This document shows, piece by piece, positions 9,552 to 17,813 of a DNA stretch of 64,000 nucleotides. The DNA is taken from assembly GCA_038147395.1 (NCBI GenBank), contig JAYQTM010000001.1, positions 372,001-436,000 on the forward strand. The letters run 5' to 3'. Under the pieces are notes generated by a model. That model searched no databases. It had not been told where the DNA came from and saw nothing but the letters and a program-made list of their open reading frames with translations. The translations under genes and the position numbers were made by a program. Position 1 is the stretch's first letter, and each line of letters begins with the position of its first letter. This DNA is from Eutrophovita brisbanensis (GTDB lineage: Bacteria; Pseudomonadota; Gammaproteobacteria; Burkholderiales; Eutrophovitaceae).

Positions 9552-10034
9552 ATGTTCGACTCGGATCAACTCGTATCTTTATTGAGCGATCAGCTAAATG
9601 CATCTCGTGATGAGGAGACATTGTTTATCGGTATCCAATCGAGTGGTGTATATGTTCAGGATTGTATTTTGGAAGCCCTCAATATTAGTGGCCCAAAATA
9701 TTCTATTGGAGTTGGTTTTCATCGCGATGATTTTGGAATCAGGGGCTTAGCGGGGAACAAGCAGGGCGCACAGATGCCCCCGGATGTTGCGTCGAAACAT
9801 ATTGTCTTGATCGATGATGTCATCCAAAGCGGACGAACGGCTCGAGCGGCCATCAATGTTCTATTTGATTATGGCCGGCCGGCCTCCATACGACTCGCGG
9901 TATTGATTGATCGTGGTGGCAGAGAGTTACCTATAGAACCTCAGTTTTGCGCAAGTCGAACGGATGTTGATAAACATAAAAGAATTGAGATTTCCCCTAA
10001 TGCTGTTGGTGGTCTAGCAATCAATGTCGCGTGA
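9552..10034 (+). CDS. pyrR: PyrR, pyrimidine regulator / uracil phosphoribosyltransferase
   Basis: A type I phosphoribosyltransferase. In Gram-positive bacteria PyrR binds pyr mRNA and represses; in pseudomonads it sits before pyrB and acts on pyrimidine gene expression. Its PRPP loop is intact as VLIDDVIQSGRTARAA near residues 92-107, and the 160-residue length is typical. It starts one base after the ruvX stop and overlaps or abuts pyrB. I see no obvious PyrR-binding loop or attenuator between the genes, so whether it regulates or only salvages uracil cannot be told from this window. Confidence 0.93.
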   Translation: MFDSDQLVSLLSDQLNASRDEETLFIGIQSSGVYVQDCILEALNISGPKYSIGVGFHRDDFGIRGLAGNKQGAQMPPDVASKHIVLIDDVIQSGRTARAAINVLFDYGRPASIRLAVLIDRGGRELPIEPQFCASRTDVDKHKRIEISPNAVGGLAINVA

Positions 10035-10051
10035 AATATAAGGGTGCAGTA

Positions 10052-11002
10052 ATGAATGATAGTCAGATGGGCGAAAGAGGTTTGAGGCATTTGCTGTCGC
10101 TCGAGAATATGCCCAAGGAAATCGTAATAGACATCCTTGACCGAGCTGAGGAATTCTTGTCTGCTGCGAGTGGTGGAGCTAAGAAAGTTCCTGTGCTGCG
10201 AGGTAAGACGATATTTAATTTATTTTTTGAGAATAGTACGAGAACCAGGACTACTTTTGAGATCGCAGCAAAACGTTTATCAGCTGATGTAGTAAACCTA
10301 AATGTATCGACCTCTTCGCAAAGTAAAGGCGAGAGCTTACTCGACATGGTGAATAACTTAGTAGCAATGCAGGCAGACATGTTTGTCGTCAGGCATTCTC
10401 AAAGCGGTGCTGCGCACTTAATCGCTAAACATGTTCCGAGTGGTGTGCATGTGATTAACGCGGGAGATGGCCGACACTCTCACCCTACTCAAGGGCTACT
10501 CGACGCTTTTTCAATCAGACAATATAAAAATTCGTTTGATGGTTTGCGAGTTGCAATCGTTGGGGATGTTTTGCACTCTCGTGTGGCCAGATCGCAGATA
10601 CATGTTCTTAAAACTCTCGGTGTTGATGATATTAGAGTGTGCGGGCCGAGGACATTGGTGCCAGAAACCGTCTCAGATCTGGGTGTGACAGTTTTCCATG
10701 AGATTGAGAAAGCTGTATTGGGCGTAGACGTCATAATGATGTTGAGGTTGCAACACGAAAGAATGTCTGGGACGCTGTTGCCCAGTCCTCAGGATTTTTT
10801 CCGAGGTTATGGCCTCACGGAGGAGCGCTTATTGCTGGCCGATAACGACGTTATCGTGATGCATCCCGGGCCGATTAACCGTGGTGTTGAGATCGCATCT
10901 TCGGTTGCGGATGGACCTAGGTCTATCATTCTTCCGCAAGTCACTTATGGAATCGCGGTTCGCATGTCTGTCATGGCAGTTTTGCTGGGGAATAGCTTAT
11001 GA
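10052..11002 (+). CDS. pyrB: Aspartate carbamoyltransferase catalytic subunit
   Basis: Catalyses carbamoyl phosphate plus aspartate to carbamoyl aspartate, the committed step of pyrimidine synthesis. Signature elements: FFENSTRTRTTFEIAAKRL (carbamoyl-phosphate loop, near residue 55), HPTQGLLDAFSI near 150, the RLQHERM loop near 235 and HPGPINRGVEI near 275. I prefer the ATG at 10052, which has AAGGGTG about nine bases upstream, giving 316 residues; a GTG at 10031 overlapping the pyrR stop is the alternative. No pyrI regulatory gene follows. The next gene is a dihydroorotase-like subunit, which points to the class A (dodecameric PyrB-PyrC') enzyme. Confidence 0.96.
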   Translation: MNDSQMGERGLRHLLSLENMPKEIVIDILDRAEEFLSAASGGAKKVPVLRGKTIFNLFFENSTRTRTTFEIAAKRLSADVVNLNVSTSSQSKGESLLDMVNNLVAMQADMFVVRHSQSGAAHLIAKHVPSGVHVINAGDGRHSHPTQGLLDAFSIRQYKNSFDGLRVAIVGDVLHSRVARSQIHVLKTLGVDDIRVCGPRTLVPETVSDLGVTVFHEIEKAVLGVDVIMMLRLQHERMSGTLLPSPQDFFRGYGLTEERLLLADNDVIVMHPGPINRGVEIASSVADGPRSIILPQVTYGIAVRMSVMAVLLGNSL

Positions 11003-12282
11003 ATTTGGTGATTCGAGGCGGTCGGAATTTAGACGTACGGACTAATGAGTTCGAAATCTGCGATGTTTTCGTTATTGATGGGAGACTAGCCTCCGCGGAG
11101 GGAGCACTTGGCGTCAACTCTTTCGATATTGAAATTGATGCGAGGGGCAAGTGGATTTTTCCTGGATTAATCGATTTGTGTGCGCGTTTTGGTGGGGTGA
11201 TCGATCAAAATCTTGAGTTGGCTCAACGAGAGTTTGCTGCGATGTCCTCTGGTGGGATCACTGATGTAGTGATTTCTCCTGATGAGAAGCTCTTTCTTGA
11301 TGATTCGTCTGAGGTGGAGATGTTACTGCACCGTTCGGATCGATTTGCCTCGACGAGAGTGCACATCAACGGCGCGATGACTAAATCTTTAGGTGTCGAC
11401 TTGTTGAGTGAGATGCAGGAGTTAAAGCGGTCCGGTTGTTTTGGCGTCTCCCTAGGACAAGCTCCAGTTCCGGACCCCAAAACCCTACTATCTCTGATGC
11501 AATACGCCAAGACGATGGATTTGCCGATATTTATCTCCCCACGCGACAAAAGTTTCTACGATGACGAAGTCATGTTTTCCGGAGAGAGGGCAATTAGGCT
11601 GGGGTTACCGTCTGTTCCAAATTTCGTTGAGGCAATAGCGGTATCAACTATCTTATATTGTGCTGAAAATTCAGGAGTACACGTTCATTTTTCTGAGATA
11701 TCGACAGCCTTGGCCGTGGATCTCATCAGACAAGCGAAATCAAAAGGAATGAGTGTGACCTGCGATACGACGATCAATCATCTACATCTGAGTGATGCTG
11801 ATATGGAGGATTTTGAATGTAGATATAAGTTGCGTCCACCTCTCGCCAGTCCCAAAGATCGCCTATCGATCAGGGAAGGGCTTAGGGATGGGACAATCGA
11901 CGCGATATCTTCGGGGCATTCTCCCACGAGCGACGACGATAAGAACCTTCCTTTCGGCGAAGCCGCTTTTGGGGCAAGCGGATTTGAGTTGCTTTTAGCT
12001 TTAGTAATTAAGTGGGCGACGGAGGACGAGGTTTCGATTCCATTCGCACTGTCTAAAGTGACAACTGGCCCCGCAAAAATTCTCTCGATGCCATCAGTTA
12101 GCACAAGTGAGGAAGGCGCGCCAGCAAATCTTTGTATTTTTGATCCTGATCATCACTGGACCGTTGATTGTTCAAACTTAAAAAGTTCGAGTAAATGGAC
12201 ACCCTTCTCGGGAGAGACGATTCGTGGCCGAGTGCATCAGGTAATTAGCGATGGGAAACTAATCTATTCGGAAAACAACTAA
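10999..12282 (+). CDS. pyrC': Inactive dihydroorotase-like subunit of aspartate transcarbamoylase
   Basis: An amidohydrolase-fold protein of 427 residues closest in layout to the PyrC' (PyrX) subunits of pseudomonads. These lack dihydroorotase activity and hold PyrB in a dodecamer. The metal site is gone: the strand that should read D-x-H-x-H is GLIDLCARFGG, with Cys61 and Arg63 in place of both histidines, and the late catalytic Asp (active enzymes: TDHAP) is replaced in AISSGHSP near residue 304-308. The fold is otherwise conserved from end to end and the frame is intact, so this is a maintained structural protein, not a pseudogene. It overlaps pyrB by four bases (ATGA). An active PyrC must be encoded elsewhere. 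Confidence 0.9.
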   Translation: MNLVIRGGRNLDVRTNEFEICDVFVIDGRLASAEGALGVNSFDIEIDARGKWIFPGLIDLCARFGGVIDQNLELAQREFAAMSSGGITDVVISPDEKLFLDDSSEVEMLLHRSDRFASTRVHINGAMTKSLGVDLLSEMQELKRSGCFGVSLGQAPVPDPKTLLSLMQYAKTMDLPIFISPRDKSFYDDEVMFSGERAIRLGLPSVPNFVEAIAVSTILYCAENSGVHVHFSEISTALAVDLIRQAKSKGMSVTCDTTINHLHLSDADMEDFECRYKLRPPLASPKDRLSIREGLRDGTIDAISSGHSPTSDDDKNLPFGEAAFGASGFELLLALVIKWATEDEVSIPFALSKVTTGPAKILSMPSVSTSEEGAPANLCIFDPDHHWTVDCSNLKSSSKWTPFSGETIRGRVHQVISDGKLIYSENN

Positions 12283-12316
12283 TCCGTACTTTTTAACTTG
12301 TTTGAAAGGCAGTACC

Positions 12317-14359
12317 GTGGTTTCCTCGTCCGACATAAATCCTCTCGAAGATTTTAGCGCTCTACCTCGTTTTTCCGATATCGAACCATCAATAATCAAG
12401 CCCGCAGTGGACTCATTATTGAGCGATGCGAAATCCTCCATCGATAAAGTTGTGTCTTCGAGTGCATTGTCGTGGGAGGATACGGTGCTCCCTATTACGG
12501 CTTCGGTAGATCGTTTGTCTCGTGCTTGGGGGCAAGTGAGCCACCTGAACGCGGTATCGAGCACCCCGGAACTTCGGTCAATATTCAATGAAATTTTGCC
12601 ATCAGTTACAGAGTTCTACACGATGTTGTCTCAGAATAAAGATTTGTACAATAAACTACTCGTCTTGCGGCAAAGCGACGAGTACGAGAAGTTGTCTGAG
12701 GAGCAACGCAAGGTTCTTGAAAATGAATTGAGGGACTATCAGCTCAGTGGTGTCGGCCTAGACGTCGAAAAACAGAGAGACTATAAGGAGTTGTCAAAGG
12801 AGCTTGCAGCTCAGTCGGCTAAATTCAGCGACAATGTTCTGGATGCCACCGATGCGTATCAGCTTCACGTGCCCGATGAAGAGCGCCTTTCCGGTTTGTC
12901 GGAAGCGCATTTATCAGATGCAAAAGACAGGGCTGACAAGAAGAATTTGCCTGGGTGGGTCTTTAATCTCCAGGCCCCATCTTGGATTCCATTTATGGAA
13001 AGCTGTGACGATCGCGAGCTAAGAGAAGAGATGTATCGAGCGTACGTCACCCGTGCATCTGCAAAGGGAGATCCCGCTTTTGATAACTCCGAACAAATTA
13101 TTTCAATTCTTCGAGCCCGATCCCGTAAAGCTGAGTTACTTGGTTTTGAAACGTTTGCGGATCTGTCGTTCGCTACGAAGATGGCATCAGGCCCAAAGGA
13201 TGCAATTTCACTGTTAAACGAATTGTCTCGGAAAGCGAAACCTTTCGCGGATAAAGAGCTGTCTGACCTTAAAGAGTATGCGAAGGAGCGATTACAAATC
13301 TCAGATCTAAAGCCTTGGGATGTGAGCTATGTTGCTCAAAAAGTTAAGGAGGAGCGCTACTCGTTTAAGGACGAAGATTTACGACCATATTTTCCTGTGA
13401 GCAAAGTGATGGGGGGGCTATTTGAGCTTTTGCATCAACTTTACGGAGTCAGTGTCGTCGAGGAGAAGGTTGATGTGTGGCACCCCGATGTAACTTTTTT
13501 TTCCGTTAGAGGGCCGGATGATGAAACGTTAGGGTATTTTTATGCGGACCTTTTTGCCAGAGATGGAAAGCGCTCCGGCGCGTGGATGGATGACGCCATT
13601 GGTCGCTGGAAAAGACAGGGCTCCATTCAAAAGCCTGTTGCTTATCTGGTATGTAATTTTCCGCCCATCAGTAAAGATGCCAGCGACTCATATTTGAGTC
13701 ACTCCGAGGTGGAGACTCTGTTTCACGAATGTGGACATGTCATGCATCATTTGATGACAAGAGTTGATGAGATAGGTGTCTCTGGGATCAATGGCGTCGA
13801 GTGGGATGCTGTTGAATTGCCCAGCCAATTTATGGAGAATTTCTGCTGGGACTGGACTGTCATAAAAGAGATCTCTGTCGGCGACGAGGGTGGCGATCAC
13901 TTGCCCGAGGAAGTCTTTAAAAAAATGCTTGATGCGAAGCATTTTATGAGCGGCATTCAAACGTTGAGACAAGTTGAATTCGCCTTGTTTGATCTACGCG
14001 TGCATATGGAAGGCCACATAGAACAGATCAAAGACGTCTATACAATTCTTGACTCAGTGAGAGAGCAAGTGTCTGTTCTGCAGGTTCCGGAATACAATCA
14101 ATTTCCGAATAGTTTTTCTCATATATTCGCGGGTGGTTATGCCGCGGGCTACTACAGCTATAAATGGGCAGAGGTTTTATCTGCAGATGTTTATGCCATG
14201 TCACGAGATGCCGGGTTATCAATCTCTCAATTAGGTAGAAGATTCCTAGATGACATATTGTCGATGGGTGGGTTACGTCCATCTGCCGAGAATTTTCAGC
14301 GCTTTAGGGGGAGAGAGCCGACCGTTGACGCGCTCTTGGCGAGTAGTGGTTTGGCATGA
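12317..14359 (+). CDS. prlC: Oligopeptidase A (M3 metallopeptidase)
   Basis: A cytoplasmic zinc oligopeptidase that degrades signal-peptide fragments and other short peptides. The zinc motif HECGH is at about residues 470-474, followed by HHLMTR, with the third ligand in the VEWDAVELPSQFMENF stretch about 25-30 residues later, all standard for M3A enzymes. The C-terminal FAGGYAAGYYSYKWAEVLSA signature is present. I chose the GTG at 12317, with AAGGCA six bases upstream; it gives 680 residues, the E. coli length. A TTG at 12302 would add five residues. It follows pyrC' by about 34 bases. Confidence 0.95.
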   Translation: MVSSSDINPLEDFSALPRFSDIEPSIIKPAVDSLLSDAKSSIDKVVSSSALSWEDTVLPITASVDRLSRAWGQVSHLNAVSSTPELRSIFNEILPSVTEFYTMLSQNKDLYNKLLVLRQSDEYEKLSEEQRKVLENELRDYQLSGVGLDVEKQRDYKELSKELAAQSAKFSDNVLDATDAYQLHVPDEERLSGLSEAHLSDAKDRADKKNLPGWVFNLQAPSWIPFMESCDDRELREEMYRAYVTRASAKGDPAFDNSEQIISILRARSRKAELLGFETFADLSFATKMASGPKDAISLLNELSRKAKPFADKELSDLKEYAKERLQISDLKPWDVSYVAQKVKEERYSFKDEDLRPYFPVSKVMGGLFELLHQLYGVSVVEEKVDVWHPDVTFFSVRGPDDETLGYFYADLFARDGKRSGAWMDDAIGRWKRQGSIQKPVAYLVCNFPPISKDASDSYLSHSEVETLFHECGHVMHHLMTRVDEIGVSGINGVEWDAVELPSQFMENFCWDWTVIKEISVGDEGGDHLPEEVFKKMLDAKHFMSGIQTLRQVEFALFDLRVHMEGHIEQIKDVYTILDSVREQVSVLQVPEYNQFPNSFSHIFAGGYAAGYYSYKWAEVLSADVYAMSRDAGLSISQLGRRFLDDILSMGGLRPSAENFQRFRGREPTVDALLASSGLA

Positions 14360-14420
14360 GATGTTGCGGTATTGGTTGAATTTTCTGCAGTTTAAGCAGC
14401 GAGCTGGTTGAGGAGCTGAT

Positions 14421-15200
14421 ATGCAAATAGTCACCTGGAACGTTAACTCATTGAAGGTGCGGTCGGATCACCTTGAAGACCTTTTTGTCGAACAATCGCC
14501 GGATATCGTGTGTCTTCAAGAAACCAAAGTAGAGGATTCTAAATTTCCTCGGGAAGTGTTTGATAAGTATGGTTATTCAGTCTATTACCACGGGCAGAAA
14601 ACATACAACGGAGTAGCAATCGCATCGAAACACCGTTTGGTTAATATTGAGTCTGGTATTCGTGATTTTCAGGATGATCAAGCCCGAGTTTTGTCAGGTA
14701 CGACTCAAGATGGCGTTCGTGTTGTTGATGTTTACGTTCCCAACGGATCCACCACAGAGTCAGATAAATTTCAATATAAGTTGCGTTGGATCAATGCGCT
14801 CATTAATCATCTTCGAGACGAACTCAATCGATACAAGTCACTGATCTTGCTGGGAGATTTCAACATTGCTCCAACAGACCGTGACGTCTACGACCCTGAG
14901 AAGTTTAAAGACCAAGTGCTGTGCACGAACCTTGAGAGAGATCTTTATCAAAAGATCCTTGACTTAGGCCTAACCGATAGCTTTGACCAAATACACGGCG
15001 ACGACGGTTCGGATCGGTTTACGTGGTGGGACTACCGGATGAATGCATTCCGAAGAAGGCAAGGACTTCGAATCGATCACATATTAATTTCATCTGGGTT
15101 AATGAAAACTGATGTATCTGTAGAGATATTGAAATCGTATAGAGCGCTGGAGCGGCCATCTGACCATGCTCCAGTTGTTGCCAGACTTGGAAAACCTTGA
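14421..15200 (+). CDS. xthA: Exodeoxyribonuclease III
   Basis: An endonuclease/exonuclease/phosphatase-fold enzyme that cleaves abasic sites and trims 3' ends in base-excision repair. Motifs in order: TWNVNSLKVR at the N-terminus, LQETKVED near residue 32-40 (metal Glu), YNGVAIASK near 64, GDFNIAPTDRDVYDP near 150 (Asp and Asn), and the final SDHAPV with catalytic His near 247. GLRIDHILIS precedes it. The 259 residues match the family. It lies 61 bases after prlC and converges on ntrC with 17 bases between stops. Confidence 0.95.
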   Translation: MQIVTWNVNSLKVRSDHLEDLFVEQSPDIVCLQETKVEDSKFPREVFDKYGYSVYYHGQKTYNGVAIASKHRLVNIESGIRDFQDDQARVLSGTTQDGVRVVDVYVPNGSTTESDKFQYKLRWINALINHLRDELNRYKSLILLGDFNIAPTDRDVYDPEKFKDQVLCTNLERDLYQKILDLGLTDSFDQIHGDDGSDRFTWWDYRMNAFRRRQGLRIDHILISSGLMKTDVSVEILKSYRALERPSDHAPVVARLGKP

Positions 15201-15217
15201 ATTTGAAGGTGGATTAA

Positions 15218-16633
15218 CTAGCTTGACGCTTCTTCCTTACGTTTTTCTACTGATAAACCGAGTTCGCTAATCTTTCTCGTGATAGTGTTTCTCCCGATTC
15301 CCATGAGGTTGGCGGCTTCTATTTTTTTACCGTTTGTGAAACGTAATGCTGACGCGATAACCTCTTTTTCAAATGTTTGTAGCAATTTTTCATAGATAGC
15401 TATATCTCCTCGACGGAGTAAGTTGTCCACTTCGTGTGAAAGGTGCTGATTCCATTTGACGTCGTGATTCGATCGGCTTTTTTCTTGTTTAAAATCTTTC
15501 GGTAGGTCGTCCAAGTCAATGACAGTTCCCGTTGTCATTATCGTCACCCAATGACAGAGATTTTCAAGTTGTCTTACATTACCGCTCCATTGTTTTGATT
15601 GTAGGTACTTGAGTGCTCCATCAGTGAAGATCTTCTTTTCGATTTCCAGTTTTTCAGCGTTGCGTTTCAAGAAAAAATTAGCCAGTAAAGGTATATCTGA
15701 GACCCTATCCCTTAGAGGAGGAACTTTTAATCTTATGACATTTAACCTGTGGAATAGGTCTTCTCGAAATTCTCCTTCAGTTACTCTTTTCTCTAGGTCT
15801 TGGTGGGTCGCTGCTAAAACTCGCACATTTGCTTTGAGTGGCTCATGCCCGCCGACGCGATAAAAGTGGCCGTCAGACAATACTCTTAGTAGGCGCGTTT
15901 GTAGTTCCGAGGGCATATCTCCGATTTCGTCTAAAAATAATGTTCCTCCAGCTGCTTGTTCAAATCTTCCTTTTCGCGTTGATTGAGCGCCCGTAAAAGA
16001 GCCTTTCTCGTGCCCAAATAATTCAGACTCAAGCAAATCCTTTGGGATCGATGCGGTGTTGATTGCGACAAATGGTTGGTCACTTCGTTTGCTGTGTTTG
16101 TGTAACGCGCTGGCGATTAATTCTTTTCCCGTGCCAGATTCTCCTGTGATAAGAACAGTTGCATCTGTCTGGGCTAACTTACCAATAGTCCGAAAAACTT
16201 CTTGCATGGATTTAGCCGAGCCCAGAAGATCACTGTCAAAGTTTAAATCTCCGGATTCGGATCCTTTTGATTTATTTTTTGATAGAGCCCTGCGTATCAG
16301 CTCGACCGCGTTATCAATATCAAAAGGCTTGGCTAAATATTCGAAAGCGCCACCCTCAAAAGCCGATACGGCACTGTCTAGGTCTGAGTGTGCCGTCATA
16401 ATGATTGTCGGAATTGTGGGATGTTTGAGGGTTATCTCTTTCAATAAGTCTAGGCCAGACGCACCGCTCATTCTGATATCGCTGACGATAACAGAGGGCA
16501 ACTCCTTTTCCAATGCACCACTCGCCTCCTCGGCAGATGCGAACAGTCTGAATGGGATATCTTCCCGATCCAAAGTTTTTTCGAAGACCCACCGGATAGA
16601 TTGGTCGTCGTCTACGATCCAAACACTCGACAT
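15218..16633 (-). CDS. ntrC: Nitrogen regulation response regulator NtrC
   Basis: A sigma-54-dependent activator. The receiver domain (1-120) has the acidic pocket VDDD and phosphoacceptor Asp in VSDIRM near residue 52, with Lys in AKPFD near 102. The AAA+ domain (about 140-370) carries Walker A GESGTGKE, the sigma-54 contact loop as GSFTGA (Ser in place of the usual Ala), and Walker B LFLDEIGD. A Fis-type helix-turn-helix closes the protein (KKIEAANLMGIGRNTITRKI, about 440-460). It starts three bases after ntrB ends, so the kinase and regulator are coupled. Its likely targets include the glnA promoter in this window. Confidence 0.96.
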   Translation of the reverse strand: MSSVWIVDDDQSIRWVFEKTLDREDIPFRLFASAEEASGALEKELPSVIVSDIRMSGASGLDLLKEITLKHPTIPTIIMTAHSDLDSAVSAFEGGAFEYLAKPFDIDNAVELIRRALSKNKSKGSESGDLNFDSDLLGSAKSMQEVFRTIGKLAQTDATVLITGESGTGKELIASALHKHSKRSDQPFVAINTASIPKDLLESELFGHEKGSFTGAQSTRKGRFEQAAGGTLFLDEIGDMPSELQTRLLRVLSDGHFYRVGGHEPLKANVRVLAATHQDLEKRVTEGEFREDLFHRLNVIRLKVPPLRDRVSDIPLLANFFLKRNAEKLEIEKKIFTDGALKYLQSKQWSGNVRQLENLCHWVTIMTTGTVIDLDDLPKDFKQEKSRSNHDVKWNQHLSHEVDNLLRRGDIAIYEKLLQTFEKEVIASALRFTNGKKIEAANLMGIGRNTITRKISELGLSVEKRKEEASS

Positions 16634-16636
16634 GTG

Positions 16637-17713
16637 TTATTTTCCTGCGCTAAGGCTTAAATCAATTGGTAACGTGATAGAGAAACAGGTGTGGCCCGGT
16701 TCTGATTCGACATCAATCACTCCGTTGTGACGGCTTATAAATGTCTGGGCAATGGATAGACCCAAGCCGCTTCCGTCTGTCTTGCCAGATATCAATGGGA
16801 AAAAAATGCTGTCACGAATGTTTTCAGCGATACCTGGACCGTTGTCGGATACGTCTAAAACAACGCCCAGTTTATGAAATTTGTTTGCGACAGTGATATT
16901 CCTGGCCACACGAGTTTTTAGTCGAATGAGCCCTCGGCCCATTAATGCTTGGGCCGCGTTTCTCGTGATGTTCAATACTGCTTGATTGATTTGATCTTTG
17001 TCACCTATCAAATCTGGAAGGCTTAAATCATAGTCTCGCTCGATGCGAAGTCCTGAAGAGAATTCTGCTCTAACCACAGACCTGACCCGCTCTGTCACCT
17101 CATGCACATTGTAGGGCTCCATCTGGGGTAGTTTGTGAGGTGTTAATAGTCTATCGAGAAGATCTTTAAGTCGGTCAGCCTCCTTGATGATAACTGAGGT
17201 GTATTCGTGATGATCCTCAGAATCGAGTTCACGTTCGAGAAGCTGGGCCGCCCCCCTGAGTGCTCCTAGAGGGTTTTTAATTTCGTGTGCGAGATTTCTG
17301 ATGAGTTCTCTGCTGTGCGCAGTTTCTGAGTTGATTCTTTGTTCTCTGGCAACTTTGGTTTGCTGAGATGGAGAGACGAATTCAATCAAGGAGTAGTTGC
17401 CTGCGTATCCCTCAATCGGAGAAATCGTGAATGATAATTCGAGTTTTTTTTGATTAGCTAGCTGAAGAGGAATCTCATGTTGGGTAAAGCTAACGTCCCG
17501 ATGCCTGATCTGATCGAGACCGATAAGTATCGCACTTGGATTCTCAAAGAATTTCTTCAATAGTAATCCTGTTGCGCTTTTCTTGCTGATATCGAACAAA
17601 TGCTCAGCGGACGGGTTGATGTACTCAACGTAGCCCTTTTCATCGATGATGATGACTGCAGTTGAGAGCATGTCTAGACCCGGAAAGGCAGGGACTTCTT
17701 TTATTGCATTCAT
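16637..17713 (-). CDS. ntrB: Nitrogen regulation sensor kinase NtrB
   Basis: A cytoplasmic histidine kinase/phosphatase that phosphorylates NtrC under nitrogen limitation and is controlled by PII. A PAS domain spans roughly residues 10-120. The phosphoacceptor is in the H-box LAHEIKNPLGALRGAAQLLE near 140-160, then the N-box (INQAVLNITRNAAQA), G1 DNGPGIAENI and the GSGLGLSIAQ lid. There are no membrane segments, as expected for NtrB. It lies between glnA and ntrC, in the same direction, behind a 12-bp stem-loop that may limit read-through from glnA. Confidence 0.95.
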   Translation of the reverse strand: MNAIKEVPAFPGLDMLSTAVIIIDEKGYVEYINPSAEHLFDISKKSATGLLLKKFFENPSAILIGLDQIRHRDVSFTQHEIPLQLANQKKLELSFTISPIEGYAGNYSLIEFVSPSQQTKVAREQRINSETAHSRELIRNLAHEIKNPLGALRGAAQLLERELDSEDHHEYTSVIIKEADRLKDLLDRLLTPHKLPQMEPYNVHEVTERVRSVVRAEFSSGLRIERDYDLSLPDLIGDKDQINQAVLNITRNAAQALMGRGLIRLKTRVARNITVANKFHKLGVVLDVSDNGPGIAENIRDSIFFPLISGKTDGSGLGLSIAQTFISRHNGVIDVESEPGHTCFSITLPIDLSLSAGK

Positions 17714-17769
17714 CTAGTCACGAATCTGCTGCTTGGCGGTAATCAAATCTATTTACTTTGAACAAAGAT

Positions 17770-17805
17770 TGCTGGCAGATTGAGATGTCGCCAAATCTGC
17801 CAGCA
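17770..17805 (-). terminator. Strong stem-loop between glnA and ntrB
   Basis: A perfect 12-bp inverted repeat, TGCTGGCAGATT and AATCTGCCAGCA, with a 12-base loop, lies 9 bases after the glnA stop and 57 bases before ntrB. Only a broken T tract follows, so it may act as a partial terminator, an attenuator or a 3' end stabiliser. It fits the common pattern in which glnA is expressed far more strongly than ntrBC. Confidence 0.65.
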
Positions 17806-17813
17806 GTTCGCGG

